From the NCBI GenBank assembly GCA_025964575.1, contig JAOPYO010000057.1, positions 1 through 64,000 of the forward strand: 64,000 bases of DNA, written 5' to 3'. Shown here piece after piece: positions 51,114-60,349 of the stretch (positions within the stretch are counted from its first letter, which is position 1; each line of letters begins with the position of its first letter). The notes under the pieces were generated by a model. It had not been told where the DNA came from. It ran no database searches and saw only the letters and a program-made list of their open reading frames with translations. Origin of the DNA: Actinomycetes bacterium (lineage in GTDB: Bacteria; Actinomycetota; Actinomycetes; Streptosporangiales; Streptosporangiaceae). The translations under genes were made by a program, and so were the position numbers.

Positions 51114-51157
51114 CACACCCCAAGTTGGCCCAAGCCGGGCCGTGAAGGCTGCGAGCC

Positions 51158-52386
51158 GTGAAATCCCCCCTCCATCGCAGGACCATCGTGGTGAACGGCA
51201 CGCTGGGAGTGCTGCTGATCGCCGGCGCCGGCTATGGCTACCTCTCGCTCGCGGATGACGGCAACGCCAGTACCCCGGCGACGCAGACGGGCACGGTGGC
51301 CCGCGGGACCGTGCTCTCCTCGGTGTCGGCCTCGGGTTCGGTCGAGAGTGCCAAGAGCCAGGACTTGAGCTTCGGCACCTCTGGCACAGTCAAGAAGATC
51401 GAGGTCCAGACGGGTGACAAGGTCGTCAAGGGTGAGGTGTTGGCGAGGCTCGACGACACCACGGCCCGGGAGAACGTGACCGTGACCAAGGCCAGCCTGG
51501 ACGCCGCCTCCGCCAGCACTTCGACCGTTCAGACCTACTCCGCCTACGTGACGGCCAAGAACGCCTACAACGCGGCCCTGCGGCAGCTCGACGGGACGGT
51601 CCTCAAGGCACCCTTCACCGGCACCGTGACGGCCGTCAACGGCACCGTGGGCGGCTCGTCCGGCGGTTCGTCCAGCTCCTCCTCGAGCTCATCGTCCACT
51701 TCCTCCGGCTCCACAGCCGGAGGCGGCGGGGGAGCCGGGGGAGCCGGAGGAGGTGGCGCCGCCTCGGGCTCGTCCGGTGGCTCCAGCGGTTCGTCCACAG
51801 CGTCCTCCTCGTCGAGCGGCTTCATCACCGTGGCCGACACCGGCAAGCTGGCGGTCACCGGGAACTTCACCGAGGCGGACACGACCAAGCTCAAGATCGG
51901 GCAGCCCGCGACGATCACGTTCGACGCGCTCACCGGCGTGACCGCCGCGGGCAAGGTGGCGGCCATCGACATGTCCTCGACCACCACCAACAACGTGGTG
52001 CAGTACGGCGTGACGATCTCGCTGACCAGCAAGCCCGCCGGCCTCCGGCTCGGTCAGACCACCAGTGTCCAGGTGACCGTGTCCAAGGCCGCCGATGTCC
52101 TGTACGTCCCCACCGCGGCCGTCCGTACGGTCGGTGGGCAGAGCACCGTCACGATCCTGCAGAACGGCAAGCAGGTGATCAAGACGGTCGAGATCGGTGT
52201 CAAGGGAGACCAGGGCACCGAGATCAAGTCAGGGCTGACCCTGGGTGACCGGGTGGTGCTGGCGGCCGCCACCGGCACCGGAGGCGTGCAGCTGCCCGGA
52301 GGTGGCAGGTTCCCCGGCGGCCTGGGCGGTGGCGCCGGCGGTGGCCTCGGCGGTGGCGGTGCCCGTACGGGTGGCGGTGGACGCGG

Positions 52387-52390
<4 letters not shown>
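51158..52390 (+). CDS. MacA-like efflux adaptor
   Basis: A 410-residue adaptor. A leader helix (TLGVLLIAGAGYGYLSLA) is followed by lipoyl halves GTVKKIEVQTGDKVVKGEVLA and GTVLKAPFTGTVTAVNGTVG and a beta-barrel domain. A Ser/Gly run of about 65 residues (GGSSSSSSSSSS, GGGGGAGGAGGGG) interrupts the second lipoyl half, and the C-terminus is Gly-rich. The protein should sit outside the membrane and bind the MacB-type permease encoded two genes later. It overlaps the ATPase gene by ATGA. Confidence 0.9.
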
Positions 52391-53135
<745 letters not shown>

Positions 53136-53139
<4 letters not shown>

Positions 53140-54419
53140 GCTATCTCGAGATCCTGAGGTTCGCGCTGCGCGGGCTCAGCGCCAACAAACTGCGCAGCGG
53201 GCTGACCACACTGGGGATCCTGATCGGGGTCGGTGCGGTGATCCTGCTGGTGGCCGTGGGCAACGGCTCGTCGCTGGCGATCCAGAAGAACATCCAGCGG
53301 CTCGGGTCCAACTCGCTGACCGTCATGAAATCGACGACCGGCGGCGGCCGGGGCGGCGGTGGAGGCGGCTTCGGCGGCTTCGGCGGGTTCGGCGGGGGCG
53401 CTCAGCAGCAGCAGAACACCGGGCCGCGCACCCAGGCGCACGACCTGACCGTGGCGGACGCCAAGGCGATCACGGATCCGTCCGGGGCTCCCTCGGTGAA
53501 GAGCGCCTCCCCGGTGGTGAACGCGTCATCGTCCACCGCGACCTACGAAGGGTCGAGTCACTCGATCTCCCAGTTCGTCGGTACCTACCCGGGCTATTTC
53601 GAGGCGGCCAACAAGGTCGTCGCCAAGGGGGTGGCCTTCTCCACCGACGACGTCACCAGCGCACGCAAGGTCGTCGTCATCGGTTCCACGGTCGCCACGG
53701 ACCTGTTCGGCGCCGTGGATCCGCTGGGCAAGCAGATGAGTGTGGGCGGGGTGCCGTTCACGGTGACGGGAGTGCTGAAGACGCAGGGCGGCTCCGGCTT
53801 CCAGGACCCGGACGACGTGGCGATCGCCCCGCTGTCGGCCGTGCAGCAGAGCCTCACCGGCTTCGCGGGACTGAACCAGATCGTGGTGCAGGCCAAGAGC
53901 GCGAGCACGGTCGACTCGGCACAGTCCGAGGTGACGGCGATCCTCAACCAGCGGCACGGCATCGGCGGTTCGGTGACCGCGGACTTCCAGATCCTCAACC
54001 AGGCGAGCCTGCAGTCGACGGTGGCCTCGTCCAGCCAGACCTTCACCGTGCTGCTGGGCGCGGTGGCGGCGATCAGCCTGCTGGTCGGCGGGATCGGGAT
54101 CACCAACATCATGCTGGTGACCGTCACGGAACGGACCAGGGAGATCGGCATCCGCAAGGCCATCGGCGCCCCGAAGAGCGCGATCCTCGGCCAGTTCATC
54201 GCCGAGGCGACCGTGCTCAGCCTGGTCGGAGGTATCCTCGGCGTCGCCGCCGGGGTGATCGGCAGTCAGTTCACCATTGTCGGGGTCGAACCCGTGATCG
54301 TGCCTTCCTCGGTCGCGCTGGCCCTCGCGGTGTCGATCGCGATCGGACTGTTCTTCGGCAGCTATCCAGCCAACCGCGCCGCCAAGCTGCGGCCGATCGA
54401 AGCGCTGCGGCATGAGTGA
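53136..54419 (+). CDS. ABC transporter permease, MacB type
   Basis: A 427-residue permease. One N-terminal helix (LTTLGILIGVGAVILLVAVG) is followed by a large extracytoplasmic MacB core domain and three C-terminal helices (AVAAISLLVGGIGITNIML, VLSLVGGILGVAAGVIG, LALAVSIAIGLFFGSYPA). A GGGRGGGGGGFGGFGGFGGG stretch near residues 67-90 is a low-complexity insert just after the first helix. Exports peptides, lipids or antibiotics by a mechanotransmission mechanism in the family. Confidence 0.93.
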
Positions 54420-54508
54420 GCGGCGCCGAGCCGCGCGCCGGTTCCCGAGAATCGGGGCGCTGCGTCATGAGTGATCGTACGAGTCGTACCGGACAAGGGG
54501 AGACCAGC

Positions 54509-55144
54509 GTGGGGACCAGGCGGCGTGCGGCGGAGGAGCCGGGTTCGATGACGGCGGAGGAACTGCTGCAGACCTCGCCCTTCGAGGGAGACCTGGACAG
54601 AGAGCTGGCGGCCCGACCGGCCCGGCGCAAGCTGCCCAGCGCCACGGTCTACCTCGGGGCCGGAGTGCTGCTGGTCGCCGGGTTCGCCGGTGGTGTGCAG
54701 GCGGACAAACACTGGGGGAGCAACGGGAGCTCCTCAGGGACCGGCGGATTTCCTGGGGCGGCCGGCGGATTCGGCGCGGGTCAGCGGCTCGGCGGAACCG
54801 GCCAGCGGCAGGGCGGCCAGCCAGGTGCCCTGCCTGGAGGCCAGGGTGCCGGGGGAGCGAACGCCCCCGGTGGTGCCGCAGGTGGCGGGACCTTCGGTAC
54901 CGTCAAACTGGTCGACGGCAAGACGATTTATGTGCAGACCAGCTCGGGGGTGGTGCAGGTCGCGACGAACGGCTCGACCAAGATCCGCGTCTCCAAGGAC
55001 GGCAAGGTCAAGGATCTCGCCCCCGGTTCGACGGTGATCGTGCAGGGAACGGCCGGTAAGGACGGCACGATGACGGCGACGAGCATCAACCAGGCCGGAG
55101 GTCTCTCCGGGGGCTCTCCCGGCGGCGGGCGTGGAGGGAACTGA
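54509..55144 (+). CDS. Gly-rich membrane-anchored protein of the MacAB locus
   Basis: A 211-residue protein. A cytoplasmic N-terminus with the acidic TAEELLQTSPFEGDLDRE segment is followed by one helix (ATVYLGAGVLLVAGFAGG), a Gly/Gln-rich linker (GAGQRLGGTGQRQGGQ) and a small beta domain FGTVKLVDGKTIYVQTSSG resembling DUF5666. GTG 54509 has AAGGGGAG 6 bases upstream and is preferred; ATG 54467 and GTG 54416 (overlapping the permease stop) are also in frame. Probably an accessory of the pump. Confidence 0.75.
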   Translation: MGTRRRAAEEPGSMTAEELLQTSPFEGDLDRELAARPARRKLPSATVYLGAGVLLVAGFAGGVQADKHWGSNGSSSGTGGFPGAAGGFGAGQRLGGTGQRQGGQPGALPGGQGAGGANAPGGAAGGGTFGTVKLVDGKTIYVQTSSGVVQVATNGSTKIRVSKDGKVKDLAPGSTVIVQGTAGKDGTMTATSINQAGGLSGGSPGGGRGGN

Positions 55145-55149
55145 ACACC

Positions 55150-55878
55150 ATGAGCTGGCAGGGCGCCGCGGGATCGGCGGGTGGGGCGGCTGAAGCGCGG
55201 CTGCTGATCGTGGACGACGAGCCGAACATCCGGGAACTGCTGTCGGCGAGCCTGCGCTACGCCGGGTTCGAGGTGCTCACCGCGGCCGATGGCCGGGAGG
55301 CCGTGCAGATCGCCGAGCGCTCCCGGCCGGACCTCGTCGTCCTGGATGTGATGCTGCCGGACATGGACGGCTTCGACGTGATCAGGCGGTTGCGCTCCGG
55401 GGCACGGCCGCTGCCGGTGGTCTTCCTCACCGCGCGGGACGCCACCGGTGACAAGGTCACCGGGCTGACGCTCGGCGGAGACGACTACGTGACCAAGCCG
55501 TTCAGCCTGGAGGAGGTGCTGGCCCGGATCCGGGCCGTGCTCCGGCGGACCCGTGGTGACACCGCGCTGGTGGGTCGGCTGCAGGTCGCCGACCTGGAGC
55601 TGGACGAGGACGGCCATGAGGTGCGGCGGGCCGGTGAGCTGGTGCATCTGTCGCCGACCGAGTTCCGGCTGCTGCACTTCCTCATGTCCAACGTCGGCCG
55701 GGTGCTGTCCAAGCCACAGATCCTCGACCACGTCTGGGAGTACGACTTCGGCGGCGACAGCAACGTCGTCGAGTCGTACGTCTCGTACCTGCGCCGCAAG
55801 GTCGACCAGTCCGAGCCGCGCCTGATCCATACGCTGCGCGGGGTGGGGTACATGTTGCGCGCGCCACGGGACAGCTGA
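55150..55878 (+). CDS. OmpR/PhoB-family response regulator
   Basis: A 242-residue activator. Receiver marks are LLIVDDEPNIRELL, the phospho-acceptor in LVVLDVMLPDMDGFDV and the lysine in DDYVTKPFSLEE. The winged helix ends the protein with SYVSYLRRKVD and LIHTLRGVGYMLR. It lies 5 bases after the Gly-rich gene and 5 bases before its kinase, so the pump and its control form one operon. Confidence 0.95.
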   Translation: MSWQGAAGSAGGAAEARLLIVDDEPNIRELLSASLRYAGFEVLTAADGREAVQIAERSRPDLVVLDVMLPDMDGFDVIRRLRSGARPLPVVFLTARDATGDKVTGLTLGGDDYVTKPFSLEEVLARIRAVLRRTRGDTALVGRLQVADLELDEDGHEVRRAGELVHLSPTEFRLLHFLMSNVGRVLSKPQILDHVWEYDFGGDSNVVESYVSYLRRKVDQSEPRLIHTLRGVGYMLRAPRDS

Positions 55879-55883
55879 GCCCC

Positions 55884-57407
55884 ATGTGGAACCGGCCTGG
55901 GGGTGCGGGGCGGGCGCCGCTGCGTACCCGGCTGGTGCGAGCACCGCTGTGGGCCAGGCTGGTGGCCGGAACGCTGCTCCTGGTGGCGGTGGCGCTCGTG
56001 CTCACCGGCCTCGTGGGCACCCGGATGCTGCGCGGCTACCTCACGGACAAGCTGGACCAGCAACTCCAGTTCGCGAGCCACTCGCGCGGCCCGCAGCCGG
56101 GTGGTGATCAGCTCGGCGGGCGTCCACCGGACCAGCTGCGGGGACGCAGGTTCATGGGCATCTACGCCGTGATCCTGAACGCCGACGGCACGCTCGCCGA
56201 GCCGCTGGCCGACCCGTTCACCGACGATCGACCGGCTCTTCCCACGCTGTCCGCCGGCGAGGTCGCCGCCCGCCACGCGCACCCGTTCACGGTGGACTCG
56301 GCCAACGGGAGCGGCGGCCGATGGCGGGTGGTCGCCAGGTCCGAGGGCGACGGCCGCACTCGGGTGGTGGCGATGAGCCTCGCTGAAGGCGACAGCACCG
56401 TGGCCCGGCTGGGGCTCATCGATGCGGGGGTGGGCGCGGTGGTGCTCGCCTGTCTGGCCGTGGCCGGATATGTCCTGGTCCGGGTGAGCTTGCGGCCGCT
56501 GGTCGAGATCGAGGACACCGCGGAGGCGATCGCCGCCGGGGATCTGGCGCGCCGGGTCCCGGAGCGGGCGGTGCCGGCCGAGGTCGCCCGGCTCGGTGGC
56601 GCTCTCAACGGCATGCTCGCGCAGATCGAGTCGGCCTTCCGGGACCGTGAGTCCTCGGAGGTGTCCGCCCGGCGCTCCGAGGACCGGATGCGACGCTTCG
56701 TCGCCGACGCCAGCCACGAGCTGCGCACCCCGCTGACCTCGATCCGCGGCTTCGCCGAGCTGTACCGGCAGGAGGCGCGCGGGCGCGGTGACGCCGCGGA
56801 TCCGGAGGCGGCCAAGGTGTTGCGCCGGATCGAGGAGGAGGCCTCCCGGATGGGGCTGCTGGTCGAGGACCTGCTGCTGCTCGCCCGGATGGACCAGCAG
56901 CGGCCGCTGGATTCGCGCCCGGTGGATCTGCTCAGCCTGGCGGCCGGTGCGGTCTTGGACGCCCAGGCGCTCGCCCCGGACCGGGAGATCGACCTGATCC
57001 GGCTGGACGCTTCCGATTCGCCGGTGACCGTGATCGGTGATGAGGTACGGCTCCGCCAGGTGATCACCAATCTCATCACGAACGCACTGACCCACACGCC
57101 GGCCGGAACTCCCTTCCGGGTCGGCGTCGGGATCGCCGAAGAGGGGAACGCGGGGCTCGCCCGCTGGGGCGACAAGAGGGTGGTGCTGGAGGTCGCGGAC
57201 GAGGGGCCGGGGCTCCCCGCGGCGCAGGCCGAGCGGGTCTTCGAGCGCTTCTACCGGGCCGAGCAGTCCCGCAGCCGCGCCCATGGGGGCAGTGGGCTCG
57301 GCCTCTCCATCGTCGTCGCTCTGGTGCACGCGCACGGTGGCTCGGTGGAACTCGAGACCGCGCCGGGTGAGGGGGCGGTCTTCCGTATCGTTTTGCGTGG
57401 TGTGTGA
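55884..57407 (+). CDS. sensor histidine kinase (HAMP-HisKA type)
   Basis: A 507-residue membrane kinase. Helices at about residues 25-48 and 178-200 enclose an extracytoplasmic sensor region that contains an Arg/Gly/Pro-rich part. HAMP follows (VSLRPLVEIEDTAEAIAAGDLARR). The phospho-acceptor is in FVADASHELRTPLTSIRGF, and the ATP site has NLITNALTHTPAG, VADEGPGL and GGSGLGLSIV. It should phosphorylate the regulator encoded before it. Confidence 0.95.
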   Translation: MWNRPGGAGRAPLRTRLVRAPLWARLVAGTLLLVAVALVLTGLVGTRMLRGYLTDKLDQQLQFASHSRGPQPGGDQLGGRPPDQLRGRRFMGIYAVILNADGTLAEPLADPFTDDRPALPTLSAGEVAARHAHPFTVDSANGSGGRWRVVARSEGDGRTRVVAMSLAEGDSTVARLGLIDAGVGAVVLACLAVAGYVLVRVSLRPLVEIEDTAEAIAAGDLARRVPERAVPAEVARLGGALNGMLAQIESAFRDRESSEVSARRSEDRMRRFVADASHELRTPLTSIRGFAELYRQEARGRGDAADPEAAKVLRRIEEEASRMGLLVEDLLLLARMDQQRPLDSRPVDLLSLAAGAVLDAQALAPDREIDLIRLDASDSPVTVIGDEVRLRQVITNLITNALTHTPAGTPFRVGVGIAEEGNAGLARWGDKRVVLEVADEGPGLPAAQAERVFERFYRAEQSRSRAHGGSGLGLSIVVALVHAHGGSVELETAPGEGAVFRIVLRGV

Positions 57408-57522
57408 ACCCATCGACCGGGCCACGCCGACGATCTCGTCGTTTCCCCTGTCCGCGATGCCCTTTGTTCGGATAGGCTCCCGCCCGCTTGCTGGTACGAG
57501 GGTTCGCGGCGAAGGGGCATCG

Positions 57523-58041
57523 GTGAAGGACACGGCGAGGCTGATGGGCGTCCTTGCCGTGGCGGTCGGGTCGCTGCTCTGCGCGGGTTGCGGCGGAGGC
57601 GGTGGCACTGCCAAGACGGCCGGTGGGGCGAGCCCGGGCACGGTCTCGAAGGCGCCGCCGACCGCGACGACGGGTCAGGGTTCCGTCCCCGTGCCCAAGG
57701 GGGCTTCGGGCGGAGGCAGTCTGTCCTATCCGGTCCTGAACGCCCAGTCGAAGTTCGCTCTGTGCCTCCGGCAGGAGGGCATCTCGCTGTCAGCCGTCAA
57801 GCGGCCGGGGATGTCCCCGCGACAGCAGATCGCGGTGCGGAAGTGCGGCACCTATCTGCCCGGTGGTGTGAATGGCGGTGTTCTGCCCGCAGTGGAAAAG
57901 TTCCGCGCCTGCATGAAAAAGCACGGCGCGCCGCTGCCTCCAGTGAACCGGCCCATCGTCTTCAAGACCGAGGATCCCAAGGTCGCGGCGGCTGTGAAGG
58001 CCTGTAAATCGTTGCTTCCGTCCGCGGGCGGGACAACATGA
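57523..58041 (+). CDS. lipoprotein with four conserved cysteines, uncharacterised
   Basis: A 172-residue lipoprotein: leader MKDTARLMGVLAVAVGSLL with lipobox LCAGC, a Gly/Thr/Pro linker, then a compact domain with KFALCLRQEGISL, VRKCGTYLP, KFRACMKKHGAPLPP and VKACKSLLPS. The two CLRQ/CMKKHG segments look like a duplicated motif, and the cysteines are well placed for two disulphides. GTG 57523 has GAAGGGG upstream. Similar proteins occur beside MacAB-type pumps in streptomycetes to my knowledge, but their role is unknown. Confidence 0.8.
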   Translation: MKDTARLMGVLAVAVGSLLCAGCGGGGGTAKTAGGASPGTVSKAPPTATTGQGSVPVPKGASGGGSLSYPVLNAQSKFALCLRQEGISLSAVKRPGMSPRQQIAVRKCGTYLPGGVNGGVLPAVEKFRACMKKHGAPLPPVNRPIVFKTEDPKVAAAVKACKSLLPSAGGTT

Positions 58042-58161
58042 TCGGAACCAAAAGAAATCCCATAGATCTGATCTTCCGTCTCGGAACGCTCCCATGCCCC
58101 ATACTTGGCCAGGGAGTGGTACGAGGGCCGGCTGTCAGGAGCGCGACAGGTGAGATCCGTG

Positions 58162-60261
58162 ATGGCGCGAAAAAGTAATGCGCCCACCACTGATACAGCG
58201 TCGAGAACACTCGTCCTCGGCATCGATAATTCAGGGCAGATTGTCCAATGTGGGCAGAATGTCCAGAGTGTTCTCGGGCGGGATCCGGAGGACGTGCTCG
58301 GTCTCCATCTCGGCGAGATCGTCGACGATGCCAAGGAGCAACTCGACGCGCTGCTGGAGGCCGTGGGCTCGGGGCAGGAGCGCAGTTCGGTGCTGCCCGT
58401 CAGACGGGCCGACGGCGAGGTCACCGACGCGGTCGTCACGGCTCAGCCGATGGTCGTCGCGGGGCCGGCCCTGACCGCCGCCCTGATCTTCATTCGCGTC
58501 GCGCTGCAGTCCAGCGAGCGGTTCCAGGACCCCGCGCTGATGCGCCGGGCTCTCCTCGACGATCCGCTGACCAGATTCGGCACCACCCTCGACCTGGACC
58601 AGACCTCCAAGGCGCTCATCGACGTCATCGTGCCGCACTTCTGCACCACCGCGACGCTGGTCGTGCTGGAGAGCCTTGTCGCCGCGGACGAGGTGCACGG
58701 CGCCGCGACCGATGGTGCGGCGGTTCTGCGCCGGCTCGCGCTGGCCACCGACGACGGCAATCCGATGTGGTCGTCCACCTTCCCGATCGGCGAGGTGCTC
58801 GTCTATCCCAAGGACACCTTCTACCGGAATTGCCTCGACTCCGCCAAGCCGGTTCACATTCCGGTGGTCGAGGCCGAGGTGGCCCGCAAGACCGCCCGCA
58901 AGTGGCGTCGCAAGCCGGTCGCCGAACTGCTCAGCGGCGCGTCCATGGTGCTGCTGCCGGTGATCTCCCAGGACACCCTCCTCGGCATCCTGATCTGCAC
59001 CCGGATCCCCGGCTTCCGCCGCTTCGACGCCTATGACGTCGAGATCGGCATGGAGTTCGCCACCCGGGCCGCGATCGTGCTCGACAACGCCCGCCGGTTC
59101 AGCCTGGAACGCGCCACGGCACTGACCCTGCAGCGCAGCCTGCTGCCGACGAGCCTGTCGGCGCCGTCCACCGTCGAGGTCAGGCACCGTTACCTGCCCG
59201 GCAGCAAACTCGTCGAGGTGGGTGGCGACTGGTACGAATCGATCGCTCTGCCCGGCGCCCGGGTCGCTCTCATCGTCGGCGACGTGGCCGGCCACGGTGT
59301 CAAGGCGGCGGTGACCATGGGCCGGCTGCGCACGGCGCTGCACACGCTCGCCAACCTCGAGCTGCCGCCGGCCGAGGCGCTGCATGTCATGCACGAGCTG
59401 ATGGTCGAGCTCGGTGAGCAGGAACCGCACTTCGCCACCTGTGTGTACGCCGTGTACGACGCGACCACCGGCATCATCGAGATCGCCTCCGCCGGGCATC
59501 TGCCGCCGCTGCTGGCCCACCCCAACGGCACCAACGAGCTCCTCGAGATCCCGCCCGCCCCGCCGCTGGGCGTCGAAGGCGGCGCGTCGATCGAGAGCCG
59601 GGAGTTCGTCGTCGAGGACGGCAGCCTCTTCGTCATCTACACCGACGGTCTGGTGGAGAGCCGTGGCCGCGACATCGATGACGGACTGGCCCGGTTGTGC
59701 AGCATCTTCGACGCCGAGGCGCACACCCGGCCGATGGAGGATCTCGCCAAAGCGACCCTTGACGGCGTGTACGGCGATGAGCACCGTGACGACATCGCGG
59801 TCCTCATCGCCCGGTTGCGCCGGTTGCCGGAGGACCAGCGGGTGTCGTGGTCGCTGCCGGCCGACCCCGCGGCCGTCCGGAGGGCCCGCGGGCTGGTCCG
59901 GTCCCAGCTGAGCACCTGGGGCCTGGAGGACCTGTCCTATTCGACGGAGCTGCTCGCCTCCGAGCTGATCACCAACGCGCTGCGCTATGCCCCCGGCCCG
60001 ATCGAGCTGCGCTTGCTCAAGGAACGCACCCTCATCTGTGAGGTACTGGACGCCTCCGCCGCGCTGCCCCGGCTCCGCCATGCGACCGACGATGAGGAGA
60101 ACGGCCGCGGCATCTTGGTCATCAGCCAGTTCGCCCAGCGCTGGGGCACCCGGCGAACCGCCACCGGCAAGGTCGTCTGGTGCGAACAGCACATCCCGGG
60201 AGTCGATCCAAGCCCCGCCCAGCCCGCCGGAACCTGGCCCGGGGAACTCCACCACCGTTAG
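58162..60261 (+). CDS. PAS-GAF-SpoIIE phosphatase with HATPase domain
   Basis: A 699-residue cytosolic regulator. A PAS domain starts near residue 18 (LVLGIDNSGQIVQCGQNVQS); a GAF domain spans about 130-300; the PP2C/SpoIIE phosphatase has its metal aspartates in VGGDWYESIAL, IVGDVAGHG, FVIYTDGLVE and DDIAVLIARL; the C-terminal anti-sigma-type kinase fold has LASELITNALRYAPG and NGRGILVISQFAQRWG. Such proteins adjust alternative sigma factors through anti-anti-sigma partners. ATG 58162 is preferred to a TTG at 58105. No partner gene is adjacent. Confidence 0.92.
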   Translation: MARKSNAPTTDTASRTLVLGIDNSGQIVQCGQNVQSVLGRDPEDVLGLHLGEIVDDAKEQLDALLEAVGSGQERSSVLPVRRADGEVTDAVVTAQPMVVAGPALTAALIFIRVALQSSERFQDPALMRRALLDDPLTRFGTTLDLDQTSKALIDVIVPHFCTTATLVVLESLVAADEVHGAATDGAAVLRRLALATDDGNPMWSSTFPIGEVLVYPKDTFYRNCLDSAKPVHIPVVEAEVARKTARKWRRKPVAELLSGASMVLLPVISQDTLLGILICTRIPGFRRFDAYDVEIGMEFATRAAIVLDNARRFSLERATALTLQRSLLPTSLSAPSTVEVRHRYLPGSKLVEVGGDWYESIALPGARVALIVGDVAGHGVKAAVTMGRLRTALHTLANLELPPAEALHVMHELMVELGEQEPHFATCVYAVYDATTGIIEIASAGHLPPLLAHPNGTNELLEIPPAPPLGVEGGASIESREFVVEDGSLFVIYTDGLVESRGRDIDDGLARLCSIFDAEAHTRPMEDLAKATLDGVYGDEHRDDIAVLIARLRRLPEDQRVSWSLPADPAAVRRARGLVRSQLSTWGLEDLSYSTELLASELITNALRYAPGPIELRLLKERTLICEVLDASAALPRLRHATDDEENGRGILVISQFAQRWGTRRTATGKVVWCEQHIPGVDPSPAQPAGTWPGELHHR

Positions 60262-60295
60262 AGATCTATGTTCTGCTACGCCTCACGACGGACGA

Positions 60296-60333
60296 GATCC
60301 ACGGGACACGCCTTGCGGCAAGTCCCGTGGATC
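60296..60333. terminator. perfect 12-base hairpin between convergent genes
   Basis: GATCCACGGGAC (60296-60307) pairs with GTCCCGTGGATC (60322-60333) over a 14-base loop. It lies midway in the 88-base gap between the phosphatase and NAD synthetase stops and should terminate both. Confidence 0.75.
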
Positions 60334-60349
60334 AGTGCCGTCCGGGCGG

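Noticed and set aside
55485-57641. 718-residue minus-strand frame over the response regulator and kinase
   Set aside because: Antisense shadow; both plus-strand genes have complete two-component motifs.
58231-60255. 674-residue minus-strand frame over the SpoIIE-type gene
   Set aside because: Antisense shadow with low-complexity His/Asp/Gly/Arg composition.
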